Assembly (NCBI RefSeq): GCF_017656375.1
Contig: NZ_JACDOB010000001.1
Coordinates: 62,001 to 126,000 of the forward strand
Source of the DNA: Thermovirga sp.
GTDB taxonomy: Bacteria > Synergistota > Synergistia > Synergistales > Thermovirgaceae
Direction of reading: 5' to 3'
Length of the DNA: 64,000 nucleotides
This document shows, piece by piece, positions 1-9,241 of this stretch; positions within the stretch are counted from its first letter, which is position 1; each line of letters opens with the position of its first letter. A model generated the notes under the pieces. That model was not told the DNA's origin. It searched no databases and saw nothing but the letters and a program-made list of their open reading frames with translations. A program made the translations under genes and the position numbers.

Positions 1-615
1 ATTCTTGGAGGATCCAAGGTCACGGACAAAATAGGAGTTATAGAGCATATGTCAAACAAAGCATCTACTATATTGGTGGGAGGCGCTATGGCTTTCCCCT
101 TTTTAGCTGCTAAAGGATATTCGGTGGGAAAGTCAAAATGCGATGAAGAAAACGTAAATAGCGCAAAACATATATTGAAAGCTTTAGAAGACAAAGAAGT
201 TGAAATTGTTTTACCTGTAGATGTTGTGGTGGGTGCAAGTGTAGAAGCCAAAGAATCTGAAGGTATAGTCGACGTTGATGCGATCCCTGATCACTTAATG
301 GGATTGGATATAGGACCAAAGACGGTAGAGGTGTTTTCTGAACATTTGCGTAGCGCTAAGTCAATAGTATGGAACGGGCCGTTAGGATTGTTCGAAAACC
401 CCGCCTTCTCAAAGGGGACGAAAGGTATTGGTAATGTGGTTAGCTCAAAAGCAAAAGAAGGAGCTGTTGTAGTCATTGGTGGGGGAGATACAGCTGCTGC
501 GGCTAAGGCTCTCGGCTTTGCAGATGAAGTTACTCATGTATCCACTGGAGGCGGTGCAAGTTTGGAATTTTTAGAGGGGAAAACCCTTCCAGGGATTGAA
601 CCTCTTTTAGGGTAA
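1..615 (+). CDS. pgk: Phosphoglycerate kinase, C-terminal part
   Basis: Glycolytic enzyme that transfers phosphate from 1,3-bisphosphoglycerate to ADP. The frame is open from base 1 and begins ILGGSKVTDKIGVI, a PGK core motif, so the gene is cut by the window edge. The ATG at 49 is an internal Met, not the start. Visible family motifs are WNGPLGLFE, the nucleotide-binding GGGDTAAAAKALGF and the C-terminal STGGGASLEFLEGKTLPGI. About half of a normal PGK of roughly 400 residues is present. It ends 36 bases before tpiA on the same strand, the common pgk-tpiA order, so the two are probably co-transcribed in the cytoplasmic glycolysis/gluconeogenesis operon. The identification is secure; only the N-terminal domain and the promoter are unseen. 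Confidence 0.97.
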   Translation: MLGGSKVTDKIGVIEHMSNKASTILVGGAMAFPFLAAKGYSVGKSKCDEENVNSAKHILKALEDKEVEIVLPVDVVVGASVEAKESEGIVDVDAIPDHLMGLDIGPKTVEVFSEHLRSAKSIVWNGPLGLFENPAFSKGTKGIGNVVSSKAKEGAVVVIGGGDTAAAAKALGFADEVTHVSTGGGASLEFLEGKTLPGIEPLLG

Positions 616-651
616 TGCTTTAAAAAACAAAATAGGAAAGAGGTAGGAGCG

Positions 652-1473
652 GTGGAAAAGAGGGTAAAGCCTTTAGTCTTAGCTGCTAATTGGAAGATGA
701 ATCTTGGCCCTGCTGAAGCTATAGATTATATCGAAAGATTTAATGACATTGTGGAAGGCGATGCAAGAATGGCTAGGTCTATAAGAGATCGTGAGGTGGA
801 AGTAATATTTTTCCCCCCGATGATCTCGCTACCTTATATATGCCAATATAACAAAAAGTACAATTACTACTTTGGGGCCCAGAATGCTCACTGGCTTTCC
901 AAAGGGGCATATACTGGAGAAACGGCCATTCCTATGTTAAAGGAGTTGGGCGTTATGCATGTTTTGGTGGGGCATAGCGAAAGGCGATGGATATTTCATG
1001 AGAACGATGAAATGATAAGCCTCAAAATCAAAGCCTGTAGTGAATTCAATGTCCTGCCGGTTCTTTGTGTAGGAGAAAGAGAAGAGGATCGTCTTAAAAA
1101 TAAAACAAAGGAGGTCGTTGAAAAGCAAGTAAGAGAGGGGCTTTCGTTTTTAAAAGAGTTGAAAGAGCCAAATCTTTTATATATTGCTTATGAGCCTGTT
1201 TGGGCTATAGGTACGGGCAAAACGGCTTCTCCAGAAGATGCTCAACGTGCAAATGCGTTTATAAGAGAAGTTATTCATTCTCTTTACGGTGGAACTGTTG
1301 CCGAAAGCGTACGAATTTTGTATGGAGGAAGTGTAAAGCCTGAGAACACTAAAGATCTGATAATGCAAAAAGATGTTGATGGACTTTTGGTAGGAGGAGC
1401 TTCTTTAGATCCTCATAAGTTTTACAGAATCATTTCCAACGTTATAGATATTTTAGAAACGACTAAAGCTTAG
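652..1473 (+). CDS. tpiA: Triosephosphate isomerase
   Basis: Interconverts glyceraldehyde 3-phosphate and dihydroxyacetone phosphate in the cytoplasm. All catalytic elements are present in the 273-residue product: N13 and K15 in AANWKMN, the electrophile H108 in VGHSERR, the base E181 in YEPVWAIGTGK with the flexible loop just after it, and the phosphate-binding LYGGSVKPEN around 223-232. The protein is some 20 residues longer than a typical TIM of about 250; the extra length looks to lie in the helix region around residues 33-50. The start is a GTG at 652, preceded by a good AGGTAGGAG ribosome site. It sits between pgk and an asparaginase in a plus-strand operon. Confidence 0.98.
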   Translation: MEKRVKPLVLAANWKMNLGPAEAIDYIERFNDIVEGDARMARSIRDREVEVIFFPPMISLPYICQYNKKYNYYFGAQNAHWLSKGAYTGETAIPMLKELGVMHVLVGHSERRWIFHENDEMISLKIKACSEFNVLPVLCVGEREEDRLKNKTKEVVEKQVREGLSFLKELKEPNLLYIAYEPVWAIGTGKTASPEDAQRANAFIREVIHSLYGGTVAESVRILYGGSVKPENTKDLIMQKDVDGLLVGGASLDPHKFYRIISNVIDILETTKA

Positions 1474-1488
1474 GGGGGGACCTACCTT

Positions 1489-2505
1489 TTGCCTAAAAAG
1501 ATATTGATAATTGGAACAGGAGGTACTATTTCCAGCATTGATACAGGTGAGGGCTTATCTTCATCCCTCCCGGTAGAGGAAATATTGTACTTTTGTACTG
1601 ATCAACTGAAGGATTTGGACTTTCAAGCAGATATAAGGGATATTATCAATATCGATAGCACTTTGATTCAACCTGAAGACTGGATAAAGATAGCAGAAGA
1701 GATTGAGCTGGAATATCCTCAATATGATGGCTTTGTCATACTGCATGGGACTGACACTTTGGCATATACCGCTTCAATGTTATCTTTTATGCTTAGGAAT
1801 CCAGCAAAGCCCATAGTCTTCACTGGCTCCATGATTCCAGCTCCAATTGAACACAGTGATGCAATTAATAATGTAGCGGACTCCATACGCTTTGCAGTAG
1901 ATGGATGCCCCGGGGTATTTGTGGCGTTTAACCATAAAGTAATTAGGGCACCTAGAGCAAGCAAAATAGCTTCAGAGGACATAGATGCCTTCGCAAGTGT
2001 GAATGAACCACCTGTTGCATTAATTACATCTAGAGACATTAAATATAATAAAAAGATGATAAAAACTACTGACATGCCATTTTCTGTAGATACCCTCATG
2101 GATAATAACGTCTTTGTTCTTAAGATATTTCCAGGACTTGAACCGTCATTTGTGGAGCCGATAATAGCTAATAAAAATATTTCTGGCATTGTTGTAGAAA
2201 GTTATGGAGCCGGAGGGCTTCCTTATAGGGGCAGGAATTTATTAGATGTATTAGCTAATGTTGCTCACAAAATACCAGTTGTTTTAACGTCTCAAGTTGT
2301 TTATGACGGTGTGAACCTCAAAACATACGAGGTTGGCTTAAGGGCCCACAATGCAGGTGTTATATCAGCCAGAGATATGACTAAGGAAGCTACAATTACG
2401 AAATTAATGTGGCTTTTAGGACACACAAGAGATATTGAAAGGATCAGAAAGTTTTTTGAGATATCTCTTGCTGGTGAGGTTTCTCCAGCAGAAAAAGCAA
2501 CATAA
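1489..2505 (+). CDS. ansA: L-asparaginase, type I (AnsA-like)
   Basis: Predicted cytoplasmic L-asparagine amidohydrolase giving aspartate and ammonia. The 338-residue length fits type I enzymes. Visible active-site parts are the first threonine T13 in TGGTI, T88-D89 in the HGTDTL motif, and K159 in the RASKIASEDIDAF segment, which corresponds to the catalytic lysine region of E. coli AnsA. No signal peptide is present, arguing against the periplasmic type II enzyme. The start is TTG at 1489, eight bases after a run of G residues that serves as ribosome site, and only 15 bases after tpiA. Placement with glycolysis genes suggests an amino-acid-using lifestyle. Glutamine or Glu-tRNA(Gln) amidotransferase activity (GatD-like) is less likely because the GatD N-terminal domain is absent. 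Confidence 0.9.
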   Translation: MPKKILIIGTGGTISSIDTGEGLSSSLPVEEILYFCTDQLKDLDFQADIRDIINIDSTLIQPEDWIKIAEEIELEYPQYDGFVILHGTDTLAYTASMLSFMLRNPAKPIVFTGSMIPAPIEHSDAINNVADSIRFAVDGCPGVFVAFNHKVIRAPRASKIASEDIDAFASVNEPPVALITSRDIKYNKKMIKTTDMPFSVDTLMDNNVFVLKIFPGLEPSFVEPIIANKNISGIVVESYGAGGLPYRGRNLLDVLANVAHKIPVVLTSQVVYDGVNLKTYEVGLRAHNAGVISARDMTKEATITKLMWLLGHTRDIERIRKFFEISLAGEVSPAEKAT

Positions 2506-2543
2506 GATATATTATAGGACACCATAAAAATGAAATAAAAACT

Positions 2544-2580
2544 TAGCCTAGGTAGGAAGCTATCCCCTAGGCTATCATTT
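2544..2580. terminator. Bidirectional Rho-independent terminator between ansA and rsfS
   Basis: A perfect nine-base inverted repeat, TAGCCTAGG at 2544-2552 and CCTAGGCTA at 2566-2574, is followed by TCATTTTAT on the plus strand and, read on the minus strand, by an A/T-rich tail with TTTTTAT. It lies between the convergent ends of ansA and rsfS and can serve both. Confidence 0.85.
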
Positions 2581-2591
2581 TATATTATTTA

Positions 2592-2936
2592 TTAGGATAT
2601 ATGATGTATAGGAGAATCTGACCAAAGATTTTCAAGGCGATAAAAATCTCGCCCTTCCTTGCTGAATATATGTACAACCACAAACCCTGCATCTATCAAA
2701 ACCCAATTTGAGCTGCTCTCTCCCTCAGTTTTATAGCTTATACCCATATCATCCAAGGTTTCTTTAGTGTAATCTACAAGTGTGTCTTTATGGACATCTG
2801 AGTTTGCTGTGGCTATTACAAAAAAATCGGCTAGAAAAGATTTTGCAGCAAGGTCTATGACAACTAAATCTTCTCCATGTTTATCGAGAAGAACGCTTAC
2901 GATCTTATCAACCTCTTCATTTCCTATAAAACTCAT
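2592..2936 (-). CDS. rsfS: Ribosomal silencing factor RsfS
   Basis: RsfS (Iojap/DUF143 family) binds ribosomal protein L14 on the 50S subunit and blocks subunit joining when nutrients are short. The 114-residue protein shows the family core: the segment VIDLAAKSFLADFFVIATANSD and, after it, HKDTLVDYTKETLDDMGI, then a WVLIDAGFVVVHIFSKEGRDFYRLENLW C-terminal block matching the usual WxLLDxGDVVVHxFxxExRxxYxLExLW. The start ATG at 2936 has an AAGGAGGG ribosome site. It is the last gene of the obg-nadD-LCP-rsfS minus-strand block, a very common bacterial neighbourhood. Identification is firm from family match and synteny. Confidence 0.93.
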   Translation of the reverse strand: MSFIGNEEVDKIVSVLLDKHGEDLVVIDLAAKSFLADFFVIATANSDVHKDTLVDYTKETLDDMGISYKTEGESSSNWVLIDAGFVVVHIFSKEGRDFYRLENLWSDSPIHHIS

Positions 2937-3021
2937 AAAATCCCTCCTTTTAGATTTTTGGGCACATTCTTATCTTGTTATGTTCTTATTATGTTTTCTA
3001 TGTTTAAATTTGAGTCTTTAT

Positions 3022-4290
3022 TTAATTTCTCCCCAAAACTTCTAATATGTTATTGTAGTCGTGACCAAGGACTAATGTGACGTTTTCAACTTTAGCATCT
3101 TTGAATACCATGTTCTCTCGCAGCCCAATGGACACAAAAAAGTCTACCACTTGTTGTAAATTTTCGGTTTTGAAGTTTTGGGGCACCCTAGCTGTTGTAT
3201 ACTTGTAGTCAAAATGCTTGGCATTTCCCGCATATAAGACTTCTGCTAATCCTTTACTTTGTAACAGGTACGCAAACTGCTTTGCAAGCCCTGGTTTTCC
3301 GTCACCATTTAAAATTACTAAAGGTTGTTTTAGGTGATGAAAAGTTGTGCTTGTGGTTTTTTTTGCCTCACTTTCCGCGTTATTTCTTTTGCTCAAAGTT
3401 TCAGGAGAGCTTGCAAGAAATTCTGCTGCTGCAGATAGATCTGGTATCCAGTAACTTATTTTTTCAATATAGGCAGGCCTTCCAGGTAGCGTGGCAATGG
3501 CTATATTTTCTCTTGGAATATCTTTGAGATATGATGCTAGTTGCAAGGCTTGACTCATTGAAATATTGGTATTAATCAAGCGCAATCCTTCTTTTATTAA
3601 GCTAGGAATTTTGGGCAAAATTTCCGGTTGCTTTAATTTTTCGAAAACAGCATTGTAAAATTTCTTTTGTCGCTCTATTCTTCCAATGTCTCCATAGGCG
3701 TCATTTCTGAACCTGACGTACCCAAGGGCCTTTCTTCCGTCTAGATGTTGATTTCCCTTTGGAATATCTATATGGAGATTCCCCGCATTATCATGGTACC
3801 TTAAATGTTTTGAGACGTATATATCTACTCCACCTATAAGATCAACCAGCTTTGGAAAACTCTCGTAATTGACTACTACATAATAGTGAATAGGTATAGC
3901 TAAGAGGTTCACAATACTCTTTTCTAGAAGTTTTATCCCTCCATAGGCAAAAGCATGATTTATCTTCTGCCAGCCTTTGCTTGGAATTTGAGCTCTGGTG
4001 TCTCTGGGAATTGTAAGTACTTTGACGATTTTTTTATCTATGTCCAACGAAGCAATCGCGATGGTATCTGATCTGTTTCGCTTTTCTCCTGGAACATTAT
4101 CGGTGCCTACTATGAGAATATTTACCGTTCCAGTTTTTTCGTCATACGTAATATTTTCTTTAATATTTCCTGAATTTGGGTTCAAAAGTGGAACGACTTT
4201 TAATGCCGCCCCGGTTGTAAGAGCTATAAAAGCAATTATTGAAAGTACAATTATTTGTTTTTTTAAAAACACAGGCCAATCACCATCCAT
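3022..4290 (-). CDS. LytR-CpsA-Psr (LCP) family glycopolymer transferase
   Basis: LCP enzymes transfer undecaprenyl-linked glycopolymers to peptidoglycan outside the membrane. The 422-residue protein has a short cytoplasmic start, one membrane helix around residues 11-33, then the LCP domain: NILIVGTDN near 58-65, RSDTIAIASLDI near 73-84, VLTIPRDTRAQIP near 91-103 with the conserved R96-D97, a segment ending LIGGVDIYV, and the Arg-rich YVRFRNDAYGDIGRIERQ. A C-terminal LytR_C-like domain (from about residue 320, VILNGDGKPGLAKQFAYLLQ) follows. Its first bases overlap the end of nadD, so translation is probably coupled. In Firmicutes these proteins attach wall teichoic acids; in a diderm the substrate is unclear. 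wecA and wecB at 52.8-54.9 kb could supply the polymer. Confidence 0.88.
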   Translation of the reverse strand: MDGDWPVFLKKQIIVLSIIAFIALTTGAALKVVPLLNPNSGNIKENITYDEKTGTVNILIVGTDNVPGEKRNRSDTIAIASLDIDKKIVKVLTIPRDTRAQIPSKGWQKINHAFAYGGIKLLEKSIVNLLAIPIHYYVVVNYESFPKLVDLIGGVDIYVSKHLRYHDNAGNLHIDIPKGNQHLDGRKALGYVRFRNDAYGDIGRIERQKKFYNAVFEKLKQPEILPKIPSLIKEGLRLINTNISMSQALQLASYLKDIPRENIAIATLPGRPAYIEKISYWIPDLSAAAEFLASSPETLSKRNNAESEAKKTTSTTFHHLKQPLVILNGDGKPGLAKQFAYLLQSKGLAEVLYAGNAKHFDYKYTTARVPQNFKTENLQQVVDFFVSIGLRENMVFKDAKVENVTLVLGHDYNNILEVLGRN

Positions 4291-4918
4291 TTCTATGATA
4301 AAGGGAATTTTTATAAATGTAATGCTCCACTGGCCAAGGAACTAAATATCTAATACTTTTTCCTTCAGAAACTCTCTTTCGTATTTCCGTGCTAGAAATA
4401 GCCAAAAGTGGAATTTCCAAAGGAATGATGCTGTCTTTAATCTCTTCTGGGAGTTCCTGCAATTTGCTTTTGTTATAACCCGGCCTGCTCACTGCCACAA
4501 TATTACATATTTTGGCTATTTCTAAAGGTTCTTTCCAGCTTAATATATCCAAGACTGCATCAAGACCTGTAATAAAATAAAAAGAAACACTATTTGGAGG
4601 GAACCAATGATGCATCTCTCTTAAAGTGTCTATCGTATGGCTTGGCGTCCCTCTATCTATTTCTACCCTGGATAACCTAAAATGTGGGTTATCCAGGGTA
4701 GCTAGCATGGTCATAGTATAGCGGTGCTCGGAGGAGGAAATATCCCTCCCCTTCTTATGGAAAGAATCGCCCGTTGGGACAAATATGACTTCTGCAAGAC
4801 CTAAAGAAAAATAAGCTTCTTCGGCTGCCACTAAGTGACCAAAATGGATGGGGTCAAAGGTTCCACCCATTATACCTATCTTCCTTTTGGTAAGCCCTTC
4901 CCCCCTTAGAGGCGTCAT
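4280..4918 (-). CDS. nadD: Nicotinate-nucleotide adenylyltransferase
   Basis: Adenylates nicotinic acid mononucleotide to deamido-NAD in NAD biosynthesis. The 212-residue protein has the nucleotidyltransferase signature GGTFDPIHFGH at 18-28, with H25 and H28 as the HxGH pair, and the second ATP-binding motif ISSTEIRKR at 174-182. The N-terminus carries about ten extra residues before KRKIGIMGGTFDP, but the ATG at 4918 has a clear GGGAGGAA ribosome site and no other start codon lies closer. It follows obg and overlaps the LCP gene. nadE and nadK elsewhere in the window complete the last steps to NADP. Confidence 0.94.
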   Translation of the reverse strand: MTPLRGEGLTKRKIGIMGGTFDPIHFGHLVAAEEAYFSLGLAEVIFVPTGDSFHKKGRDISSSEHRYTMTMLATLDNPHFRLSRVEIDRGTPSHTIDTLREMHHWFPPNSVSFYFITGLDAVLDILSWKEPLEIAKICNIVAVSRPGYNKSKLQELPEEIKDSIIPLEIPLLAISSTEIRKRVSEGKSIRYLVPWPVEHYIYKNSLYHRNGW

Positions 4919-4966
4919 GGCTTTTTCCTCCCTGTTATAGTTATATAATTTAGCAACGTTGGTGTT

Positions 4967-6354
<1,388 letters not shown>

Positions 6355-6421
6355 GTATTTTCTTCAGGGCATAGATTTATTTTCCCTAAAGCAAAACTTG
6401 AACTTCATATTCAACAGATGC

Positions 6422-6703
6422 CTACATGGAAATAGGTTCTATCGCTACCACCTTTTTGCCTGCTTTAGTCATAAACTTGACTTTCCCCGCAGTTAAAGCA
6501 AACAACGTATCATCTTTGCCTCTTCCTACATTTGCGCCTGGATGGAATTTAGTTCCCCTTTGGCGTACTAAGATATTCCCTGCTTTTACAATCTGACCGT
6601 CAGATCTTTTGATCCCTAGGCGTTTACTTATACTATCTCTTCCATTAGCAGTACTACCCTGCCCCTTTTTATGTGCAAAAAGCTGAAGATCAAATCTAGT
6701 CAT
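6422..6703 (-). CDS. rpmA: Ribosomal protein L27 with cleavable N-terminal pre-sequence
   Basis: Large-subunit protein whose N-terminus reaches the peptidyl-transferase centre. The mature part starts [15 protein letters not shown] and includes the family block [15 protein letters not shown]. Before it stands MTRFDLQLF, nine residues, matching the pre-sequence that Prp removes from L27 in Staphylococcus aureus (cut after Phe-9, before A-x-KKG). The prp gene lies immediately upstream and overlaps by a few bases. A GTG at 6706 could also start translation, but the ATG at 6703 lies nine bases from GGGAGGTGG and gives exactly a nine-residue pre-sequence. Third gene of rplU-prp-rpmA and followed by a strong terminator. 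Cleavage is inferred from the motif plus the adjacent protease. Confidence 0.96.
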   Translation of the reverse strand: MTRFDLQLFAHKKGQGSTANGRDSISKRLGIKRSDGQIVKAGNILVRQRGTKFHPGANVGRGKDDTLFALTAGKVKFMTKAGKKVVAIEPISM

Positions 6704-7034
6704 CACTATGGGCCACCTCCCGAACTTTCACATAATTGCCGTACCCTTCTTCTATAGCCTTGAAACTTTTAGCTGCTGTTTCAAGTAAAATTTGTGCTTT
6801 CTCGCAGTTCTCATCTTTCTGCAGGTATATTCCCATAAACCCACCCGCTTTATCTTGCTTTCTATTATAGCAACTATACTTCAAAACTTCTTTTAAACCT
6901 ACGTCTACCACTTGAATTATTGTAGAAAGGGCTGCACACACTATATCTTTACCATATTCATCAAATCCTGTGTGCCCTTCTACTTCTATTGCTTCTATCT
7001 TTCCGTTCTTTCTAAAAATCCTTACTTCGGTCAT
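6696..7034 (-). CDS. prp: Prp-type cysteine protease (YsxB family) that matures L27
   Basis: Small ribosome-associated protease family placed between L21 and L27 genes. The 112-residue protein has the motif [20 protein letters not shown], giving the His-21/Cys-33 dyad that corresponds to the catalytic His and Cys of S. aureus Prp. Its end overlaps the start of rpmA, whose product carries the matching [11 protein letters not shown] site. The gene order rplU-prp-rpmA is the one seen in Firmicutes. The role in L27 maturation is known for S. aureus and inferred here from dyad, substrate motif and position. Confidence 0.92.
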   Translation of the reverse strand: MTEVRIFRKNGKIEAIEVEGHTGFDEYGKDIVCAALSTIIQVVDVGLKEVLKYSCYNRKQDKAGGFMGIYLQKDENCEKAQILLETAAKSFKAIEEGYGNYVKVREVAHSDD

Positions 7035-7056
7035 TTACCCACTTCTAAGTTTTTCG

Positions 7057-7368
7057 TTACTCTATGGATTCTATGCGTAGAGTTGTGAAAAGCTGCCTGT
7101 GTCCGTATTTACGCCTAGATTGTTTGCGTTTGTTTTTATACTTGAATACTATAATTTTATTGTCTTTGCCTTGTTCTTCAATGACAGCTTTAACTTTGAC
7201 GTTTTCAACATAAGGGGTTCCCACGTTGACTTGCTTATCTCCCGCTACAACCAACACCTTGTCAAGCTCCACAGCTTGACCTCTTTCGCCTTCGATTTTT
7301 TCGACCTTGATGGTATCTCCTGGGGCCACCTTGTACTGTTTGCCCCCTGTTTCCACTATTGCGTACAT
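7057..7368 (-). CDS. rplU: Ribosomal protein L21
   Basis: Large-subunit protein binding 23S rRNA. The 103-residue sequence MYAIVETGGKQYKVAPGDTI is typical of L21 at its start and ends in the basic KNKRKQSRRKYGHRQ region followed by TTLRIESI. Two in-frame ATGs are available, at 7374 and 7368. The ribosome site GGAAGGAGG abuts the first directly, whereas the second lies six bases away, so 7368 is chosen. First gene of rplU-prp-rpmA, with promoter elements 70-110 bases upstream. The leader could hold an autoregulatory structure, but none was proved by eye. Confidence 0.96.
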   Translation of the reverse strand: MYAIVETGGKQYKVAPGDTIKVEKIEGERGQAVELDKVLVVAGDKQVNVGTPYVENVKVKAVIEEQGKDNKIIVFKYKNKRKQSRRKYGHRQLFTTLRIESIE

Positions 7369-7436
7369 ATTCATCCTCCTTCCGCTGGACTTGCAGGCGC
7401 CACTTGTGGTCTTATAATGCCTGCTCCAAGCGCAAA

Positions 7437-7482
7437 ATTATAGCAGCTTAGAAAGTTTAAAACTGTTCGCGCTCTCAGTCAA
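7437..7482 (-). promoter_or_regulatory. Promoter region of rplU-prp-rpmA
   Basis: Read on the minus strand, TTGACT (7477-7482) and TAAACT (7454-7459) are 17 bases apart, a good sigma-70 type promoter. A second candidate just downstream is an extended -10, TGCTATAAT, at 7437-7445. Either would give a leader of roughly 55-80 bases before the rplU start. The leader contains a CGCC/GGCG-rich stretch but no obvious terminator. Confidence 0.65.
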
Positions 7483-7522
7483 GTCTTTTGTTAATGCTGC
7501 GTCATTTTTTTTTTATTATCTC

Positions 7523-9199
7523 TCAAAAAGTGCCCATAACTAAAGATCTGGCATGCTCAATAGCTTCTGGTGCATCTTCATCACCCGCCAACATTCTTGC
7601 CAATTCCTGTACTCTTTCTTCACCAGTTAATTCCTTTATGATAGTATTGTCCCCATCTCTGTTTACCAAAAAATGTTGATCTGCTAAAGCTGCAATTGAA
7701 GCTTCATGTGTAACCAATATTACTTGACATTTAGACGATAGCTCCTTCAGCTTATTACCAGCCAATCTTGCGGCTTTACCGCCCAAACCAGCCTCTACTT
7801 CATCATATACTAGAACTTGAGGCAGCATTTTATCCGATGCTGCTATTTGTAGCGCCAGTAACAACCTGCTTAGTTCTCCACCTGACGCTATTTTAGAGAC
7901 AGCTCCCTGTAAATCATCTCCTTTTTTTAGCATAAAAGAAACAACATCTGCCCCATTGAATTTAACCTTATTTGTAGGCTCTAAGGAAACAACGAATCTG
8001 AAATCTTCCATAGCTAAATCTCTCAATATTTGGTTTACCTTCTCTTCCAACGACAAAGCTGCTTTCCGTCTAGCTTCCCTCAATTCTAAAGCTATCTTGC
8101 TGATTTCCTTACGATTTTCCATATTTTGGATTTTTAATTTTTGAAGGGTGTTTTTGCTATCCTCAAGCCATTTTAAGTTATCATCTATTTCCTTTATAAA
8201 TTTAATAACTTCTTCTACAGTTTTGCATCCTGTAGCTCTTTTGATTTTTCGTAATGTCCCTAAATTTTTTTCAGTACGCATCAGGTCTTCGTCCAGTTCC
8301 TTTATTTCATATTTCCTAATAGCCGCGATACAGGACTTTTCTAATCTCTCTAGACCTTCTAACACAGCTTCTTCATCTTTTTTTAGCGCTTCTTCGTCTA
8401 TAGCTGTAAGAGCAACCAGTCCCTCTTTAGTGCCATCAAAAAGGCAGGCTATTTCCTGTATGAAACCTAAATCTGCTTGTCCACCTGTCAACTTGTCTAG
8501 AGCTTCCTGGATTTTAAATAAATGTTTCTTTGTGTTTTGTATTTCTTTTAAACGGTCCTCCCAAAGCTTTTCACTTTCAGGCGTTAAATCAAGTAACCTC
8601 GCGTCTTCTATTATTTCTTTGACGACATCAAGCTTTTTATTTATGGCATCTCTCTTTTTAATGAGCTGAGCGAGTTCTTTTTCTTTCTTTATGGCTTTTG
8701 TAAATATTCTGTTGAGTTTTTCTCTTATTTCTAGTAGATTCTTCCCTCCTGCTCCATCCAGTAATTCTAGTTGTCTCTGTGGATCCAACAGCTCAAGCTG
8801 TGAAAATTGGCTTTGTATCCCCATTATTTTTTGCATTATTGTGCTCATGTATGATAAGGAGGTTAGGCGGTGCTGGATATAGGATCTTGTTCTTCCGTTA
8901 GTAGAAAGAGTTCGTTTCACAAAAAGAAATTCATCTTCACCAGTAAGTTCAGAAAAAAGTTCACCATCTTCTATTCCACCGACAGAGAAAATAGCTTCTA
9001 TTTGGGCTTCTTCTTTTCCAGACTTGATGAACGTGGCTTGGGCTCTTTTTCCTGCAACAAGTTCAAGAGCTCTTATAAGGCTGCTTTTGCCAGCACCGCT
9101 CTCTCCTGTTATGACGGAAAAAGATCCCTTGAATGTCAAGGAAGCTTTGGAAATACCACCTATATTATTTATATATACTTCTTTTAGCATGATGCACAT
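7523..9199 (-). CDS. recN: DNA repair protein RecN (SMC-like ATPase)
   Basis: Acts early in double-strand break repair by tethering DNA ends in the cytoplasm. The 558-residue product has the normal RecN length, an N-terminal ABC half with Walker A GESGAGKSS at 32-40, a long charged central coiled coil (about 150-390, rich in Lys/Glu/Leu) and a C-terminal half with SGGELSRLLLALQIA, Walker B VLVYDEVEAGLGG and the ILVTHEA switch histidine. The ATG at 9199 follows AAGGAGAG; a second ATG three codons in is possible. It is the last gene of the xseB-ispA-dxs-tlyA-nadK-recN block, the same set found around recN in Bacillus. Confidence 0.96.
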   Translation of the reverse strand: MCIMLKEVYINNIGGISKASLTFKGSFSVITGESGAGKSSLIRALELVAGKRAQATFIKSGKEEAQIEAIFSVGGIEDGELFSELTGEDEFLFVKRTLSTNGRTRSYIQHRLTSLSYMSTIMQKIMGIQSQFSQLELLDPQRQLELLDGAGGKNLLEIREKLNRIFTKAIKKEKELAQLIKKRDAINKKLDVVKEIIEDARLLDLTPESEKLWEDRLKEIQNTKKHLFKIQEALDKLTGGQADLGFIQEIACLFDGTKEGLVALTAIDEEALKKDEEAVLEGLERLEKSCIAAIRKYEIKELDEDLMRTEKNLGTLRKIKRATGCKTVEEVIKFIKEIDDNLKWLEDSKNTLQKLKIQNMENRKEISKIALELREARRKAALSLEEKVNQILRDLAMEDFRFVVSLEPTNKVKFNGADVVSFMLKKGDDLQGAVSKIASGGELSRLLLALQIAASDKMLPQVLVYDEVEAGLGGKAARLAGNKLKELSSKCQVILVTHEASIAALADQHFLVNRDGDNTIIKELTGEERVQELARMLAGDEDAPEAIEHARSLVMGTF

Positions 9200-9241
9200 A
9201 TCTCTCCTTAAATTAAGAGATCCAAAACAATCAGCAATTTT

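Noticed and set aside
49-51. ATG that could begin a 188-residue protein
   Set aside because: The same frame is open from base 1 and encodes conserved PGK residues upstream, so this is an internal methionine.
1719-2189. 156-codon open frame on the minus strand
   Set aside because: It is antisense to the asparaginase core, has no ribosome site and no recognisable motif.
7369-7436. A riboswitch or known L21 leader RNA
   Set aside because: GC-rich pairing is possible before rplU but I could not match it to a defined structure; a covariance-model search (Rfam/Infernal) would be needed.
8148-8669. 173-codon open frame on the plus strand, Ser-rich
   Set aside because: Antisense to the RecN coiled coil; the Ser/Phe bias is what an antisense reading of Glu/Lys-rich codons gives.
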